A stretch of DNA of 47,647 bases. Origin: Diplocarpon mali (lineage: Eukaryota; Ascomycota; Leotiomycetes; Helotiales; Drepanopezizaceae). The notes under the pieces are model-generated. The model searched no databases. It was given only the letters and a program-made list of their open reading frames with translations, and was not told where the DNA came from. Below are positions 24,136-35,800 of this stretch, piece after piece. Position numbers and translations under genes: made by a program. Each line of letters starts with the position of its first letter. Positions within the stretch are counted from its first letter, which is position 1. Where the stretch lies: NCBI GenBank assembly GCA_024741835.1, contig JAENRP010000114.1, positions 923 to 48,569 of the forward strand, in the 5' to 3' direction.

Positions 24136-26198
24136 ATGAATAATGGGCAACAGGGTGGCCCTCCCCAGGGCCAACCCTCCGCTTCGCAACAGCAGCAGCA
24201 GCGCAAGTTACCAATGTTCAAGCCAGAGCAGATGAGAGGTCTTCCGGAGCCTATCACTGCAGAAGAGAGGAATAAGTGGGAGGCGGGCCTGAGGTCTTTA
24301 TGGAGCTCACTCGAGTCAAATGGGCCGGAGACGCAAGCTCACCAGGATGCCAAGCGCAAGATACTGGAGTTCTCAAGAAACCTCGCCACCAGACTACAAG
24401 TCACAAAGAACCAGAAGGCGCAGCAGCAACAGCACGGTATGCAGAGTCAGCCGGGTCAACAGACACAGCAGGGAGAGCAGGCGGGGGGGGTACGCCCATC
24501 GAGCCAAAGCCAGCCACCTCAGCAGACTCCAGGAGGAGAGAATGCGGGCGGGAATACAAGTCTAGCGCAGCAAAAGCAAGCACCTAGGATCAGTTCGAAG
24601 CTCATGGATCATGTCGCAAGCTTCCCCTACGTCCTCCCTCCCAATATGACTTCAGGCACAGCCGACGCCACCAAATACCTCAGCGATACCAAACAAAGGT
24701 ACCTGAAGGCCCTGGTCAATATGGAGAATTGCTCTGCCCGTGCAACTTCTTTGGATGCGCTGGTCTCCAAGCGCAATGCCGAAGGCAAGCCCCTTACACC
24801 AGAAGAGGAGAAGGATATCAAGGAGAAGAAGGACATGGCGTACAAGTCGCACAACGAGGCGAAGGTTTTCGTGGACCAGTTTCGTAACCAGCAGTCGGAA
24901 TATCGCAAGCAGCATAGCGCTCTACAGGCCAGCGCGCAAGGCACCGGACCGTCGACTGGTCAATCTTCCAATGGCAATAGTGGTGGCCAAGGACCCCCTA
25001 CGAGGCCACAGATGAACCCCCAGCAAGTCCCCAACCCAACCCAGACCGTCAATGCTGCCATAGAGGCTGCCAGAGCACAGCAGATGGGTGGTGGACGGGC
25101 GAATATCTCGGGGCAACAGCCCAATGGCCACATGTCACAGACTCAGCAGATGCCCGACCAAAACTCACCGTCTACCATGCCGCAAGGCCAGATGAGCAAC
25201 GTCAAGACAGAGGCCGGTCTGCCCGCGCAAAGCAATGCCGCCATTACGCAGTTGCAAGGAAACCCGAGGCAGCCCATGCCGAATAATTCGCCTCAGTCAG
25301 CTGTTCCCCGACCTGCTGGCGCGCCTCAATCTGCCACTATCCAAGGCCAGCAACCGCCGCAGATTCCGCAAGCATTGTCTCACGCCGACGCCATCAGCCA
25401 AGCGAATCGCTCCTATTCCAACACACAGCCATCGAACGTGATGGGCCATTCACACCCGACGGCGCCACGCGAGACCAACGCCATCACGAACAAGATGCCC
25501 ATTCCAAAGCACCTTCCTGAACGAGCCACGCAGCCACCAACACCCGTCGCCATGCAGCAAGCACGCCCAACTTACTCCGGAGGGCCGTCCAACGTTGGAA
25601 GTGTGCTTTCTCAGCCAGTCATCCCGAAGATGCCGGGTTTCAGTCTGGATGGCGATGGGGATCGCGTCTTGAGCAAGAAGAAACTGGATGAGTTGGTGAG
25701 GCAGGTTACGGGCGGTGGGCAGGGTGGTATTGATGGAGGCGAAGGCTTGACTCCCGACGTCGAAGAGGTTCGTGGTGTTTTTTCTGTTTTGCATTTGCCT
25801 TACCACTGCCCGCTCCATGTTCACCTCTCGCTGGTCGGGTCACATACCGAAGGCCGATCTATGCTTGCCCTTCAAGTCTTACCGCAAGATCACGTTCGCT
25901 GTCAGTCCCGAGTATCAGAAGCCCAAGCTAAGCCTCATAGTCCATCCTCAACGTTGCAGACAACTTCGTCGATCAGGTCCTCGCAGCCGCGTGCAAGAAC
26001 GCCAAGGAGCGCGGCAGTAAGGTCCTCGAGATCCGTGACATTCAACTCACCCTCGAGCGCGCCTACAACATCCGCATACCCGGCTACTCCAGCGATGAGA
26101 TCCGCACCGTCCGCAAGATCCAACCCTCCCCCGGCTGGATCAGCAAGATGAGCGCCGTCCAAGCTGCCAAGGTTACCGGTGGCAAGAACAACGACTAA
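24136..26198 (+). CDS. TAF12: TFIID/SAGA subunit TAF12
   Basis: Histone-fold subunit shared by TFIID and SAGA; it pairs with TAF4 or Ada1 to support RNA polymerase II transcription. There are two exons, 24136-25767 and 25941-26198, giving 629 residues. The 173-nt intron (GTTCGT..CATAG, with GCTAAG as a possible branch point) falls inside the histone fold, and splicing joins LTPDVEE directly to [14 protein letters not shown]. This aligns without a gap to the metazoan form DVEEMLLQIADDF. The fold (about residues 511-605) has [31 protein letters not shown] and [12 protein letters not shown]. The N-terminus has a conserved-looking [23 protein letters not shown] segment, then a long Gln/Pro/Asn-rich low-complexity region typical of fungal TAF12. 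Reading on without splicing gives a meaningless tail. The start is the first ATG of the frame. It is the first intact gene after the transposon block. Confidence 0.93.
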
Positions 26199-27105
26199 GA
26201 TGGAGGTAGACCAAGATTGAGGTAGACCAAGATTGAGGTAGACCAAGATTGAGGTATGCTCAGCATCTGCTCTGCCTCGCCACAGTCGGCTAATGCGATG
26301 GGGGGGGGGCCAGTAGGAGCCATACACTGTATCTAGTTCACTTGGGGTTCACGGCAGGATCTTTTTTTTTCCAAATGGCGTTGACTGGAATGGTAATGGA
26401 GGGGATGGATGGACGGGTGGGGGGATGGATGGCATGGCATGGACATACGGCGTCTACATGGTTATATCTGTGCATACGACACGAATCTTTCCCGCACAGG
26501 ATGGTCCGTAAGAAGGGTCTTCCGCATCAACCTCGTCATACCTGGCGACAAAATATGCTTGGGCCTCGCGCGTTGAGGTCTGATTCATGCAAGTGAGATA
26601 TTCACGTTGTATTCGCGGTTTGTGGGTGACAAGAGAGAAAGAAAGCTATGTGTGTTGTTTGGCCTCGCCGCCACGCGGGAAGTGATCTGGATACCCAGCT
26701 GTAGGCATCGTAGGAAATATCGAAAAGCCAAGCTCTCGTTAACTTGTCTGGACCAAAAAGCATCATCCTGCTTGAGCATCCACTTTTGAAGGTCAGTGGG
26801 TCAAACTCCAGGCACGGCTGCTTTCGCGTCAAAAACTGCGCCGGGCTGTCTACACGTCCGCCCTAGTAGTACGCTTAAGCTTCAACATGCTGTAATCTGC
26901 AAGGACAGCTCCGACTATCACATCCCTTCAACAACATCTACCCATCGACTCAATTCACAGCAAACTGCCCAAAATCTCTGCCGTCTCCCCGAGCCTATCC
27001 ACGCCTCCACATCTCTGCTCACCCGCTTCACATCTCATCGACGCGCCCACTCAATCTGCACCAGAACGTCACGGAAGGGCGCCTTCAGGACGCTGAACAG
27101 ACGAT
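26199..27105. other. Intergenic region TAF12-RPN3 with a 16-bp tandem repeat
   Basis: A 16-bp unit GAGGTAGACCAAGATT repeats 3.4 times at 26203-26256, starting 5 bp after the TAF12 stop, within its probable 3' UTR. A G9 run lies near 26,300 and G-rich GGATGGATGG tracts at about 26,395-26,440. The rest should hold the TAF12 terminator and RPN3 promoter. Short frames here look like chance. Confidence 0.6.
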
Positions 27106-28983
27106 ATGCCGAGCAAAACACCTCATACCAACGGAGATAAGCCTACCGAGAATGCAATTAATGGTACCAAGGACGTTGAGATGCCAGACGATACACCGCC
27201 ACCGCTGAAGGCCGGCAAGGGCAAGAAGCCTAAAGACGGAGAGGAAGAGATGACGGTCGTCGTGCCACCTTTCAAAGGTTCCAAGCTATCAGCATCTCCT
27301 CCAAAAGACACCGATGGAGATGTAGCTATGGACGGCCTCGAGGTGGCGGCCGGAGAGGACCTTACCGTCAAGGTGGACCCGGTGGCTAAGGCTGTAGCAG
27401 GTGCGTAGACATCCCCCTCCCCCCCCCTCGACAGTTTGGCATGAACTGATTGTGAGCCCGGGATGGCAGATATCAAGAGCAACTTTCCATTACTGGAGCG
27501 CGCTGTTACGCTGTTCGATGCCAGATTCTCTCTTCGAGCTCTGCGCTCGGTCTCCTCTATTCGCAAACGCCTCACACCCGATATTCTGGCGCAAGTCATC
27601 ACAGAGACCTATCCATCAACAAGTCCAGCTGCGAAGTCTCTCCTCGTTGCGGTCGGCAGAGAGAATTCATCGTTGAAAAAGCCAGCTTCGGCCGAGATGG
27701 AGAGCGATGTGGATGCGAAGAAGGGTGCCACCAAGAAGGAGCAGAAAGAAATCGTCCCTGAGGTTGACATCTTCCTCGGAATCCTGGTTCAGATCTACTA
27801 CCTCGACAATAACATTCACGGCAAGGGCGCCGAGTTCTCTGCATATCTCGCTGAGCGGATACACACCCTCAACCGCCGCACCTTGGATTCGCTCACTGCC
27901 CGTGTCTATTTCTACTACTCTTTATTCTGCGAACAGCTGGCTCCTCTACCCCCGTCTCCATCCTCGCCAGTCGTTGCCCTGCGACCAGCTCTGCTCTCTG
28001 CTCTTCGAACTGCTGTCCTGCGCAAGGATATCGATACGCAGTCAACGATCATCGTTCTCTTGCTAAGAAATTATCTGTCGACCTTTCACATCGCTCAAGC
28101 TGACCTCCTCTTGTCGCATACCCAGTTCCCGGAGACCGCTTCGAATAACCAGGTTGCTCGCTATCTCTACTACCAGGGCCGCATCCGGGCGATCCAACTA
28201 CGTTACACCGAGGCTCATGAGTACCTGATTGCTGCCACCCGCAAGGCTCCGTCGAGTCCAAGTGCCGCGGGATTCGCGCAAACTGCCCAGAAGTTGCTGC
28301 TTGTGGTTCAGTTGTTGATGGGTGATATTCCGGAGCGGGCCACTTTCCGCGTTGCCAGCACAGAGCGTGCCCTTCAGCCGTACCTTGCACTTGTGCAAGC
28401 CGTCCGTGTTGGCCTGCTCGGAGAATTCGAGGCCGTGATCAAGCAACACGCTGAGACCTTCAGACGTGATGGCACATATACCCTCATCCTCCGCCTCCGA
28501 CAGAACGTCATCAAGACTGGCATCCGCATGATGTCCCTGTCCTACTCCCGCATCTCCCTCCGCGATATCTGCATACGCCTCAAGCTGGACAGTGAAGAGT
28601 CTGCCGAGTACATTGTTGCGAAGGCCATTCGGGATGGTGTCATTGAGGCTTCGCTGGATCGGGAGAGAGGATTCATGAAGAGCAAGGAGGTGGGAGACAT
28701 CTATGCTACGCGGGAGCCCGGAGATGCTTTTCACGATCGCATCCGCGCTTGTCTGACGCTTCATGATGAGAGTGTCAAGGTATGTTGACCACCGCGTCTA
28801 CTGTGGAGATGGAGGGAATCTCGACTAACCAGCACCCAGGCCATGCGTTTCCCAATGAACCAACACAGACTAGAGCTGAAGAACGCACAAGAAGCACGCG
28901 AGCGCGAGCGGGAAATGGCCAAGGAGATTCAGGACGGCGACCTGGATGAGGATGATCTGGGTGGGGAGTTTGAGGGCATGTGA
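27106..28983 (+). CDS. RPN3: 26S proteasome regulatory subunit Rpn3 (PSMD3)
   Basis: PCI-domain subunit of the 19S lid. Three exons, 27106-27400, 27470-28779 and 28840-28983, give 582 residues. Intron 1 (69 nt, GTGCGT..GCAG) joins DPVAKAVA to DIKSNFPLLERAV; intron 2 (60 nt, GTATGT..CCAG, with branch site GACTAAC) joins LTLHDESVK to AMRFPMNQHRLELK. After a charged, low-complexity N-terminus (about 95 residues), the helical repeats include DIFLGILVQIYYLDN, ARVYFYYSLFCEQL and ARYLYYQGRIRAIQL, the PCI region (about 440-500) has YSRISLRDICIRLKLDSEES and IVAKAIRDGVIEASLD, and the tail is the Rpn3 C-terminal Gln-His-Arg-Leu segment plus an acidic end. Length is slightly above that of yeast Rpn3 because of the N-terminal extension. 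Confidence 0.95.
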
Positions 28984-29749
28984 GGAAGATCATCGAATTT
29001 TCCACGCATCATCTCGCTGTATACAAATGGAAACGGAGTGCATGGGCTTGGAGCTGTTGGGCTGGGAAGTCGGTCTCGGGGCAGGTTCAGCAACATTGCC
29101 TCGCTACTACCACGACTTGTCCGACTTGATCTCTTCCCGGGGATTTGTGCGTGGGCCTGGTTTGCCGCTCTTTAAGTTTTTGAGGTGGCCGGTATCTGGG
29201 CTCCACGTTCAGACCGAGGGAAGAGAGGTGCTACATTAGATTCTATTATTCTTGCGCTGCGCACGCGTGTGATGCGAGGAGGAGCATGGGTGAAGGCCGC
29301 CGCAGCGGGCATGGATTGTGAGAGACGTCCTGCGTTCCGAGATAGTAATTCAATGATGGTTTCTTCGTGCCGCGCTGCCAGTATGCTCTCGTCGTGGTAT
29401 GCGGAATGTATGCGAGTCGGAGATGGAGATGACATGACGGTCGTTAGCTGAGCCCGCGTCCAACCCGATCGTGAGGAGACATGAACGGTGGGTGCTTTGC
29501 CTCGCCTTCACAGACAACGAAAGCCGGCCAGCTCATGACGTTGTAAGCGGAACGGCAATTGCTGCCCAAGGGAGGGGTGAAGGAAATCTTCGGTATCTAA
29601 GCGCAAAGCTCACCTCCTGTCGGCCCCAGCATCTCGTCGCGGCAGAGATCCATCTCTTCTCACAATCTTACGAATCCCACGATTTCCCATGCTGGAGACT
29701 GAGGAGGGCGACGCAGACAGGCACCGGAGAGGCACAGCAGATTGGTGTC
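28984..29749. other. Intergenic region RPN3 to MYST acetyltransferase
   Basis: The acetyltransferase frame is open upstream to about 29471 but without an ATG before 29750, so this stretch most likely holds the RPN3 3' UTR and the promoter/5' UTR of the next gene. Other frames here show no recognisable protein. Confidence 0.5.
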
Positions 29750-31740
29750 ATGGTCCAGGAGCGCGTCACTATTGGCGAGACGCGAGTGCGAACTCGTGCG
29801 GACGCGGCACCTCAACCGCCGTCGACTACAGGGCCAGGAGCAGGACGCCACGAACATTGCTCCGACCAAGAAAATCATCGAGATCACGGAAGAGCACCGT
29901 CGCAGATGCGACGGGATCTGGAGATACAGACACAGACACAGACGGCGTCGCCAGAACAAGAACCGGCAAAGGCAAAGGAAAGGAGACGGCGTGGTGGTGA
30001 GGGCGCCGGGCTGGATCTGGCTACAGCAACTGGGACAGCAGCGCCAACGTCGCCCAACCCGCGCCTCAAATTCGCCACGAGCAGCGTCCGTACATATACC
30101 GACAAGTCTGCATCGCGCCACTCGCCCGACCCTCTCCCGCAACCCCGCCGCTTCACGTTGAAGTTCAAACGCGAGCTGTTGGAGCAGACGCAGAGGAAGG
30201 AGACCGCGGGGCGGGAGAAGGTCGCGCGGCTGCTGGACCAGCAGACAGAGGAGGCGCTCTGTGCGAGGGATTTGCTGACGGAGAGGGATCTCGACATGGC
30301 GCCCAGTTTGAAGGGGCCGCTGAGCTTGAGGAGTGGGAGGCCCAGGAGAGACGTGGAGAGTCGGGTGGGACGGCCGAGGGCGAGGAAGGGGAGTCTCCAT
30401 GGGAACGGGCGTGGGCTTGGGAAGAAGTCGCACTCCAACGGCGAGCATGAGGACGATCTACAGATCCCAGGCGTGGAGCAGGGCCCCGAAGCCGTGAAGC
30501 CAGTCAAACTGAAGAAGATGGAGCTGGAGCTGCGCATCGACGATCGCTCTCCCGAGAAAGACAAAGAGGCGCTGGAACGCAACATCGACAACGTGGTCTA
30601 TGGGGATGTGAAATTCAAGGCCTGGTACCCGTCCTGGTACCCCAAGGAGATTATTGGCGAGAAGGCGCTCACGGTTGGCGGCGGCGACAAGGGCGGTCTG
30701 GTGGTTAGTGAGTTGTATGTGTGCAAGCGCTGCTTTGGCTATGGCAAGGTGCTGGTGGAGTGGGTGAGGCATTGCCGGTGTTGTGAGAAGGGGGTTCCGG
30801 GGCGCAAGGTCTACGTGCATGGTGGATGGAGGGAGGAGGGCGCGCCGAGGGGAGCGAACGGCGAGTGGAGTGTCTGGGAGGTTGATGGGGGCGTTGAGAC
30901 GGTGAGTCCGATCCCCCTCGCAACATCCACCTTGCCCCCAAGGATACGAGTAGGTTCATAACAACACGACTGATGTCGGAACAGCTCTTCTGCCAAAAGT
31001 TGTCCCTCTTCGCCAAGCTCTTCCTCGACAATAAGTCCGTCTTCTTCGACGTCTCGGGCTTCAACTACTTCCTCCTTGTCTACACCCCCTCGCCCACCTC
31101 CCCGCACAACCCAGACTCGCCCCCGCAACCCCAGATCGTAGGCTTCTTCTCCAAGGAGAAGATGTCGTGGGACAACAACAACCTGGCTTGCATCTTGGTC
31201 TTCCCGCCGTGGCAGCGCAAAGGCCTCGGCGCGCTGCTGATGGGCATCTCGTACGCCATCGCCAGACGCGAGGGTATCATGGGTGGGCCCGAGAAACCGA
31301 TCAGTGAGCTGGGGATGAGAGGCTACAAACGCTTCTGGGGCGCAGAGGTTGCGCGATGGCTCCTGGAGAGGCCGGAAGCGAGGCAGGGGAAGCGGGGGAA
31401 GCGGGAAGAGGTTGGCGTGGAGGTCTGCAGCCGCGAGACGTGGATTTCGGTGGAGGATTGCTTGGGCATCTTGAGGGATATGGGCATTGCGGAACGCATG
31501 GGGCGGGGAAGAAGCAGCGAAAGCGAGGAGGGGGGCCCCAAGGAGAAGGAGAAAGATAAGGAGAAGGACAAGGAGATGATCCGAGTGCGCATCGATAAAG
31601 TAGGTGTGAGACAGTGGTGTGAGAAGATGGGGATCAGACTCGAGAGGGTCGTGAGCGAGGAGGGTTTCCGGCCGGGGTATGCGGAGCGGGTGGAGAGTGA
31701 GGAAGAGGGAGAGGCGGAGGAGGGGGGGGAGATGGTGTGA
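29750..31740 (+). CDS. MYST-family histone acetyltransferase, SAS2-like
   Basis: Nuclear lysine acetyltransferase that transfers acetyl from acetyl-CoA to histones. Exons 29750-30901 and 30985-31740 give 635 residues; the 83-nt intron (GTGAGT..ACAG) joins VDGGVET to LFCQKLSLFAKLFLDNKSVF. Visible MYST parts: KFKAWYPSWYPKEII; a C2HC zinc finger starting CKRC (C325, C328) with HCRCC; SKEK near residue 441, the usual autoacetylated Lys; ACILVFP with the active-site Cys (C453); the acetyl-CoA loop PPWQRKGLGALL; and the catalytic Glu in GGPEKPISELG (E487). There is no chromodomain, which favours SAS2 over ESA1. The C-terminus is Lys/Glu-rich. The N-terminus is uncertain: the ATG at 29750 has a good context, but an overlapping frame from an ATG at 29689 (LLRPRKSSRSRKSTVADATG) could be a first exon spliced in near 29997-30090. 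Confidence 0.88.
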
Positions 31741-32818
31741 AAGAAGGGGGNTTGCGAGTATCTTATATGGATAATGGATGAGTACGTGAGCTCGTCACCG
31801 TCGCCAGTACAGGAAGTCGCTGCTTCTATGGAACGGCGTGAGGGGGTATGGTTGAAGGGAGAAGAGAGTTGAGAGATGAGACATGGACGAGGGGAGAGTG
31901 CGCAGCATACCTACGGCAGCGCTGGTCGCAGAGGATGTATCTGTCGGGCATTAGATACTAGATACCAGACATTAGAATGAGCCGAGTGCAACACATTACT
32001 CGAGGCAAATAAGCCTCTAGCTCGCTTACTGGCAGCTCAAAATAACGCATCCATGATTCTGATATCGCTGATCTGGGAGTAGGTAAGGTAACAACGTCCT
32101 TAGGGCGAAGCTGGATTTCCCGAGTCTTTGGGCGTCGTCTCTCAAGAATAGCTGATGTTGATGTCCTCGGTTAGTATAATCGTCGCCCCAACCTGGGCGG
32201 GTTGTCTGATTTCATGGAGTAGAGAGCACTGGCTGGTCTCTTTAATATGCTTTGGGCGTCTAGCGAAGCTTTTTTGGGCAAGCGTCTATAACGAGCTTAC
32301 CTAGACTCTGCCTGAACTTGCCGGGGTCTAAACCCATCCCAAGACAACCTCATCTCCAACATACTCTTTGAACCAACCCTCGTCTCTGGTGGGATGGTCT
32401 GGCTGGAATTCCAAACATCGTTCTTCTCGTCGTTGGCCCCCGACTCTATCATCCCTCGCACCCCTTGTGCGTTCATGGAAGTCGCCGTCGTTCAAAGTGC
32501 ACGTGCAAGAATGGACATTGGGCAAAGATATTCGGCTTTTCAAGCAGGAGAATGCGGCTTCGACGGCTGGCAGTGCCAGGGAAGATCTTGGATACGTTTC
32601 ATTTAAGATTTCCAGTCTTTACAACGACCTCTTGCGATTGAGAATCTCTATAACAGTGCCAAAGGAAAGTTAGTTCTCGATTATGTACAGATTCCGGTAG
32701 GCAACAACGGGAAGGTAGGCTTTCCCGTCATCTCGAGTTCCTCTTTTAACTACTCCTATTTTTTTTCTTTTTTCTTTTCCCCGAGGAAGATCTTCCCTGC
32801 GCGGCAACTCTCCTCTCC
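31741..32818. other. Convergent intergenic region, MYST gene to ABC transporter
   Basis: About 1.1 kb between two convergent 3' ends, with one undetermined base at 31751. A stretch at 32164-32195 (TCCTCGGTTAGTATAATCGT) resembles the 5' part of tRNA-Asp, but no matching 3' half or clear B box follows. Short frames on both strands have no recognisable product. Pyrimidine-rich DNA at about 32,755-32,780 is close to the ABC gene 3' end. Confidence 0.5.
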
Positions 32819-35800
32819 TCACTTCTGCCATTGAGCTTTCTTCGACCTCCCGGTCCTCAGCTTTAAGACCACAAACACCATAGCATACGAAGCGAGGGCA
32901 TAAATGACAACAATAAGAGCGTCGCGCCAGCCTTGATAGTACTTCGTAAGGTTCAGCGTCCTCAAGAAGTCACTTCCATCACCAAACTGGCAAACTCGAC
33001 AGCCGGCGATATCTTCCGGGTTGTCCAGACTGCTCCCCCGGCCAGCAGTTTTCAGATAGGCCTGGAGATATTCGCCGCATGTCGATCCGCTGGGCGGATC
33101 GAACAGCGCGAATTCGCTCTCTGAACAGGTGACCTCGGTGCCCCAGATGTCGAAGATGAGCATGCTGCCCATCAGGTAGGTGAAGGGGTTCAAGTAGTAG
33201 AGCCAGTACCGCCAGAAGCCCACGATCTGATCGTACGGCACCAGGATGCCACAGAACGGAGCGAGAACCCCGATCAGCACCGGGCTGGCAAATGCGGCAA
33301 ACGCAGCGCTGGGCGCGCAGGCGGCGACGAACTCCCCGATCCCCGTGAACACGAATTCGTACATCACCATGACGAAGAGCGTTGGGCCGGCCCCGTGCAT
33401 GGGGAATCCGACGGTCCAGTACCAGCACACGAAGTACAGCACGGCGCACACACAGAGGTACGGGACCTCGGACGCGACGACGGCGGTGGCGAAGGCAAAC
33501 CACGAGTATATCTTGGACTTGGCCTCCCGCGTCTCGAAGATGTCGCGCCGCTCGATGAACAGCGGCTGCAGCTGGTTGAGGGCTCCTGGGGCAATGAAGA
33601 TGAAGTTGAAGACGGTGAACAAGCGGGAGTGCAGGTCCGAAACCGAGTCGCCGACCATCCAGAAGGAGAAGCCGTTGAACAGCGCCGACGAGATGTGCAG
33701 TATCATCTTGTTGTTCACGTAGCCCGTGTTGCGCCAGAGGGACAGGCTTGTGCGGTATGTCACCATCCTCATCTGTTCCCACAGAGGGGACGCATACTCG
33801 TCATGGTACTGGGCAGAGATGGGCGAGTCCCGAGAGCGGGCGATGGCTTCGCTCTCCAGGCGGTCCAGCTCTTTGGCAACGGCAACGTACTCGCTGGACT
33901 CGAGCCAGACCTTGTTCCAGTCCTTCTCCCGGCCCCAGGAGCTAGAAACGACGTCTATGATATACTCGGCGGGGTTGGTGTCGAGCGGGCAGCCAGGCGC
34001 CCCGTTCTTGACGAAGAAGTTCTTGACCGTCGGGGCATTCTTTCCACCAGTATCACCGAAATACGCTACTTTCCCTCCGTTGCCGAGAAGCAGCAGCGTG
34101 TCGAATTGGGAAAAGACCTGGGCCGAAGGTTGGTGGATTGTGACGAGCACAGCTTGCCCGACATCTGCGAGCTTCCTCAGGAAGCGTATCGTGTTGAAAG
34201 CCGACTGGCTGTCCGCCCCCGACGTTGGCTCATCGAGGAAAATCAGCACCTTGGGCTTAGCGACGAGCTCGACGCCGATAGTTACGCGTTTCCTCTGCTC
34301 CAGGTTCAGGCCAGCATCGAGGCGGCCAATCAAGGTGTCGGCGATCTCGTTCAGCTCAAGAAGGTCGATAATAGTCTGGACGTAGCTGATCTTCTCCTCG
34401 CGAGACACTGCGCGGTCCTGCCTCAAGAGAGAGGAGAATTCCAAGGCCTCGCGGACGGTGGCGAATGGCTCGTGTACGTCTACTTGCTCGCAGAAGCCGA
34501 TACACCTCTCGAAGGATACTGGCAGTGGCTTTCCGTCGACCAGAATAGAACCGCTGATAATGCCTTCGGTTTTTCGCTGCCCAGTTGAATCAGCACATTC
34601 CAACGACATGCTTTCGCGATTCCCCTGGGGACCCGCCCGAGGAGATCTGAACGGGAATGGAAGGGGAAAAAATAGCATACCTGGGCGAGGACATCGAGAA
34701 GCGTCGTTTTGCCCGCCCCGGACACTCCTACATTGCTATTTAGCAAAGACCACAGGGGCCGTGAAGCCGACCAGCTTACCCATCAACGCGCCGAGCATGC
34801 CTGGCTTCACCCAACCATGCACATTCTCCAGCAGAACTCGATCTCCGTCGGGCGTCTTCACAGTGTACGAGAGATCTTTCCACGTGAAGAGCGATGTGTT
34901 GCGAGCTACCTCTCCATCGTGGACTATGCTCTTGTCGCTTGTGCTTGATGTGCCGTCATCTCGTGCGCTGCTGGCTTCATCTCCAGAGAACGCTGCCGGC
35001 TTCTCAAGGTCATGAGAAGGCGCGTCTTCGTCTTTGGCAACCCTTCTCGGTCTCTCCAGATTAGATAGAACTTCGTCGTCGCCACCCCTCAGCTGGGGTG
35101 TCTTTTCTGGATCGCGTGTCGCCGTTTCCTCGTCGATGGGTGAGGAACGCAGTATGTCTGCAGCCTTCTCTCGTGGGATGAGCAGATTTGCTTGCCCCTC
35201 CGACGAGAAGTGCCATCTGGAAGGTTGGCGAACTTAGCAAGCCCTGGGGATGCGTTGCCATCTGTCACTTACCTGGTACTGTAGAAGATGGTGACGCTAG
35301 CAAAAAAGGCCCAGATGGGCCAGAGGATGGCAAAGTTTCGCCATACGTGACGGTGGTTGTATCTGCGTCGTATTAGCATGCATCATAACATCGGAGAAAG
35401 ATCAATGCAGGCGCAGATCGAGCGCGGCCCAAGTCTTACGGCCCATGTTCGTCACTCACGTCAAAGACTCCAGATACTGATCACCGACGAACGAAGTCTG
35501 CCCCTGCACAGATGCAGCACCGATACCAGCGCAGGACTGATATCTGGCATCTCTATACGCCGGCCCGAGCGGAACCAGATTTGCACCGACACAATCAATC
35601 TGGTTTGCGTGGAGCTCATTCGAAAGCAGGCCATCGAACGCATACGCCAACGGGTTGACCCAGAAGACCCATACGAACCATGGGTGCATCTGATGATAGT
35701 TGAGCATGTAACCCGTGTAGAGATTGGTAAAGCCGATGCAAATCCCAGCCCATTTTGAGGCTCCATCGAATGTCGAGGACATGGCGCCGATAGCGCGGAA

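Noticed and set aside
25768..26151. Read-through tail of the TAF12 frame past 25767
   Set aside because: The tail has no similarity to TAF12, while splicing 25768-25940 restores a gap-free histone fold.
29471..29749. Upstream extension of the MYST reading frame to 29471
   Set aside because: The first codon there is GTG and no ATG occurs before 29750 in this frame; nuclear fungal genes rarely start with GTG.
30000..30030. A 30-nt intron (GTGAGG..CTACAG) in the MYST gene
   Set aside because: It is too short for a fungal spliceosomal intron and lacks a branch site.
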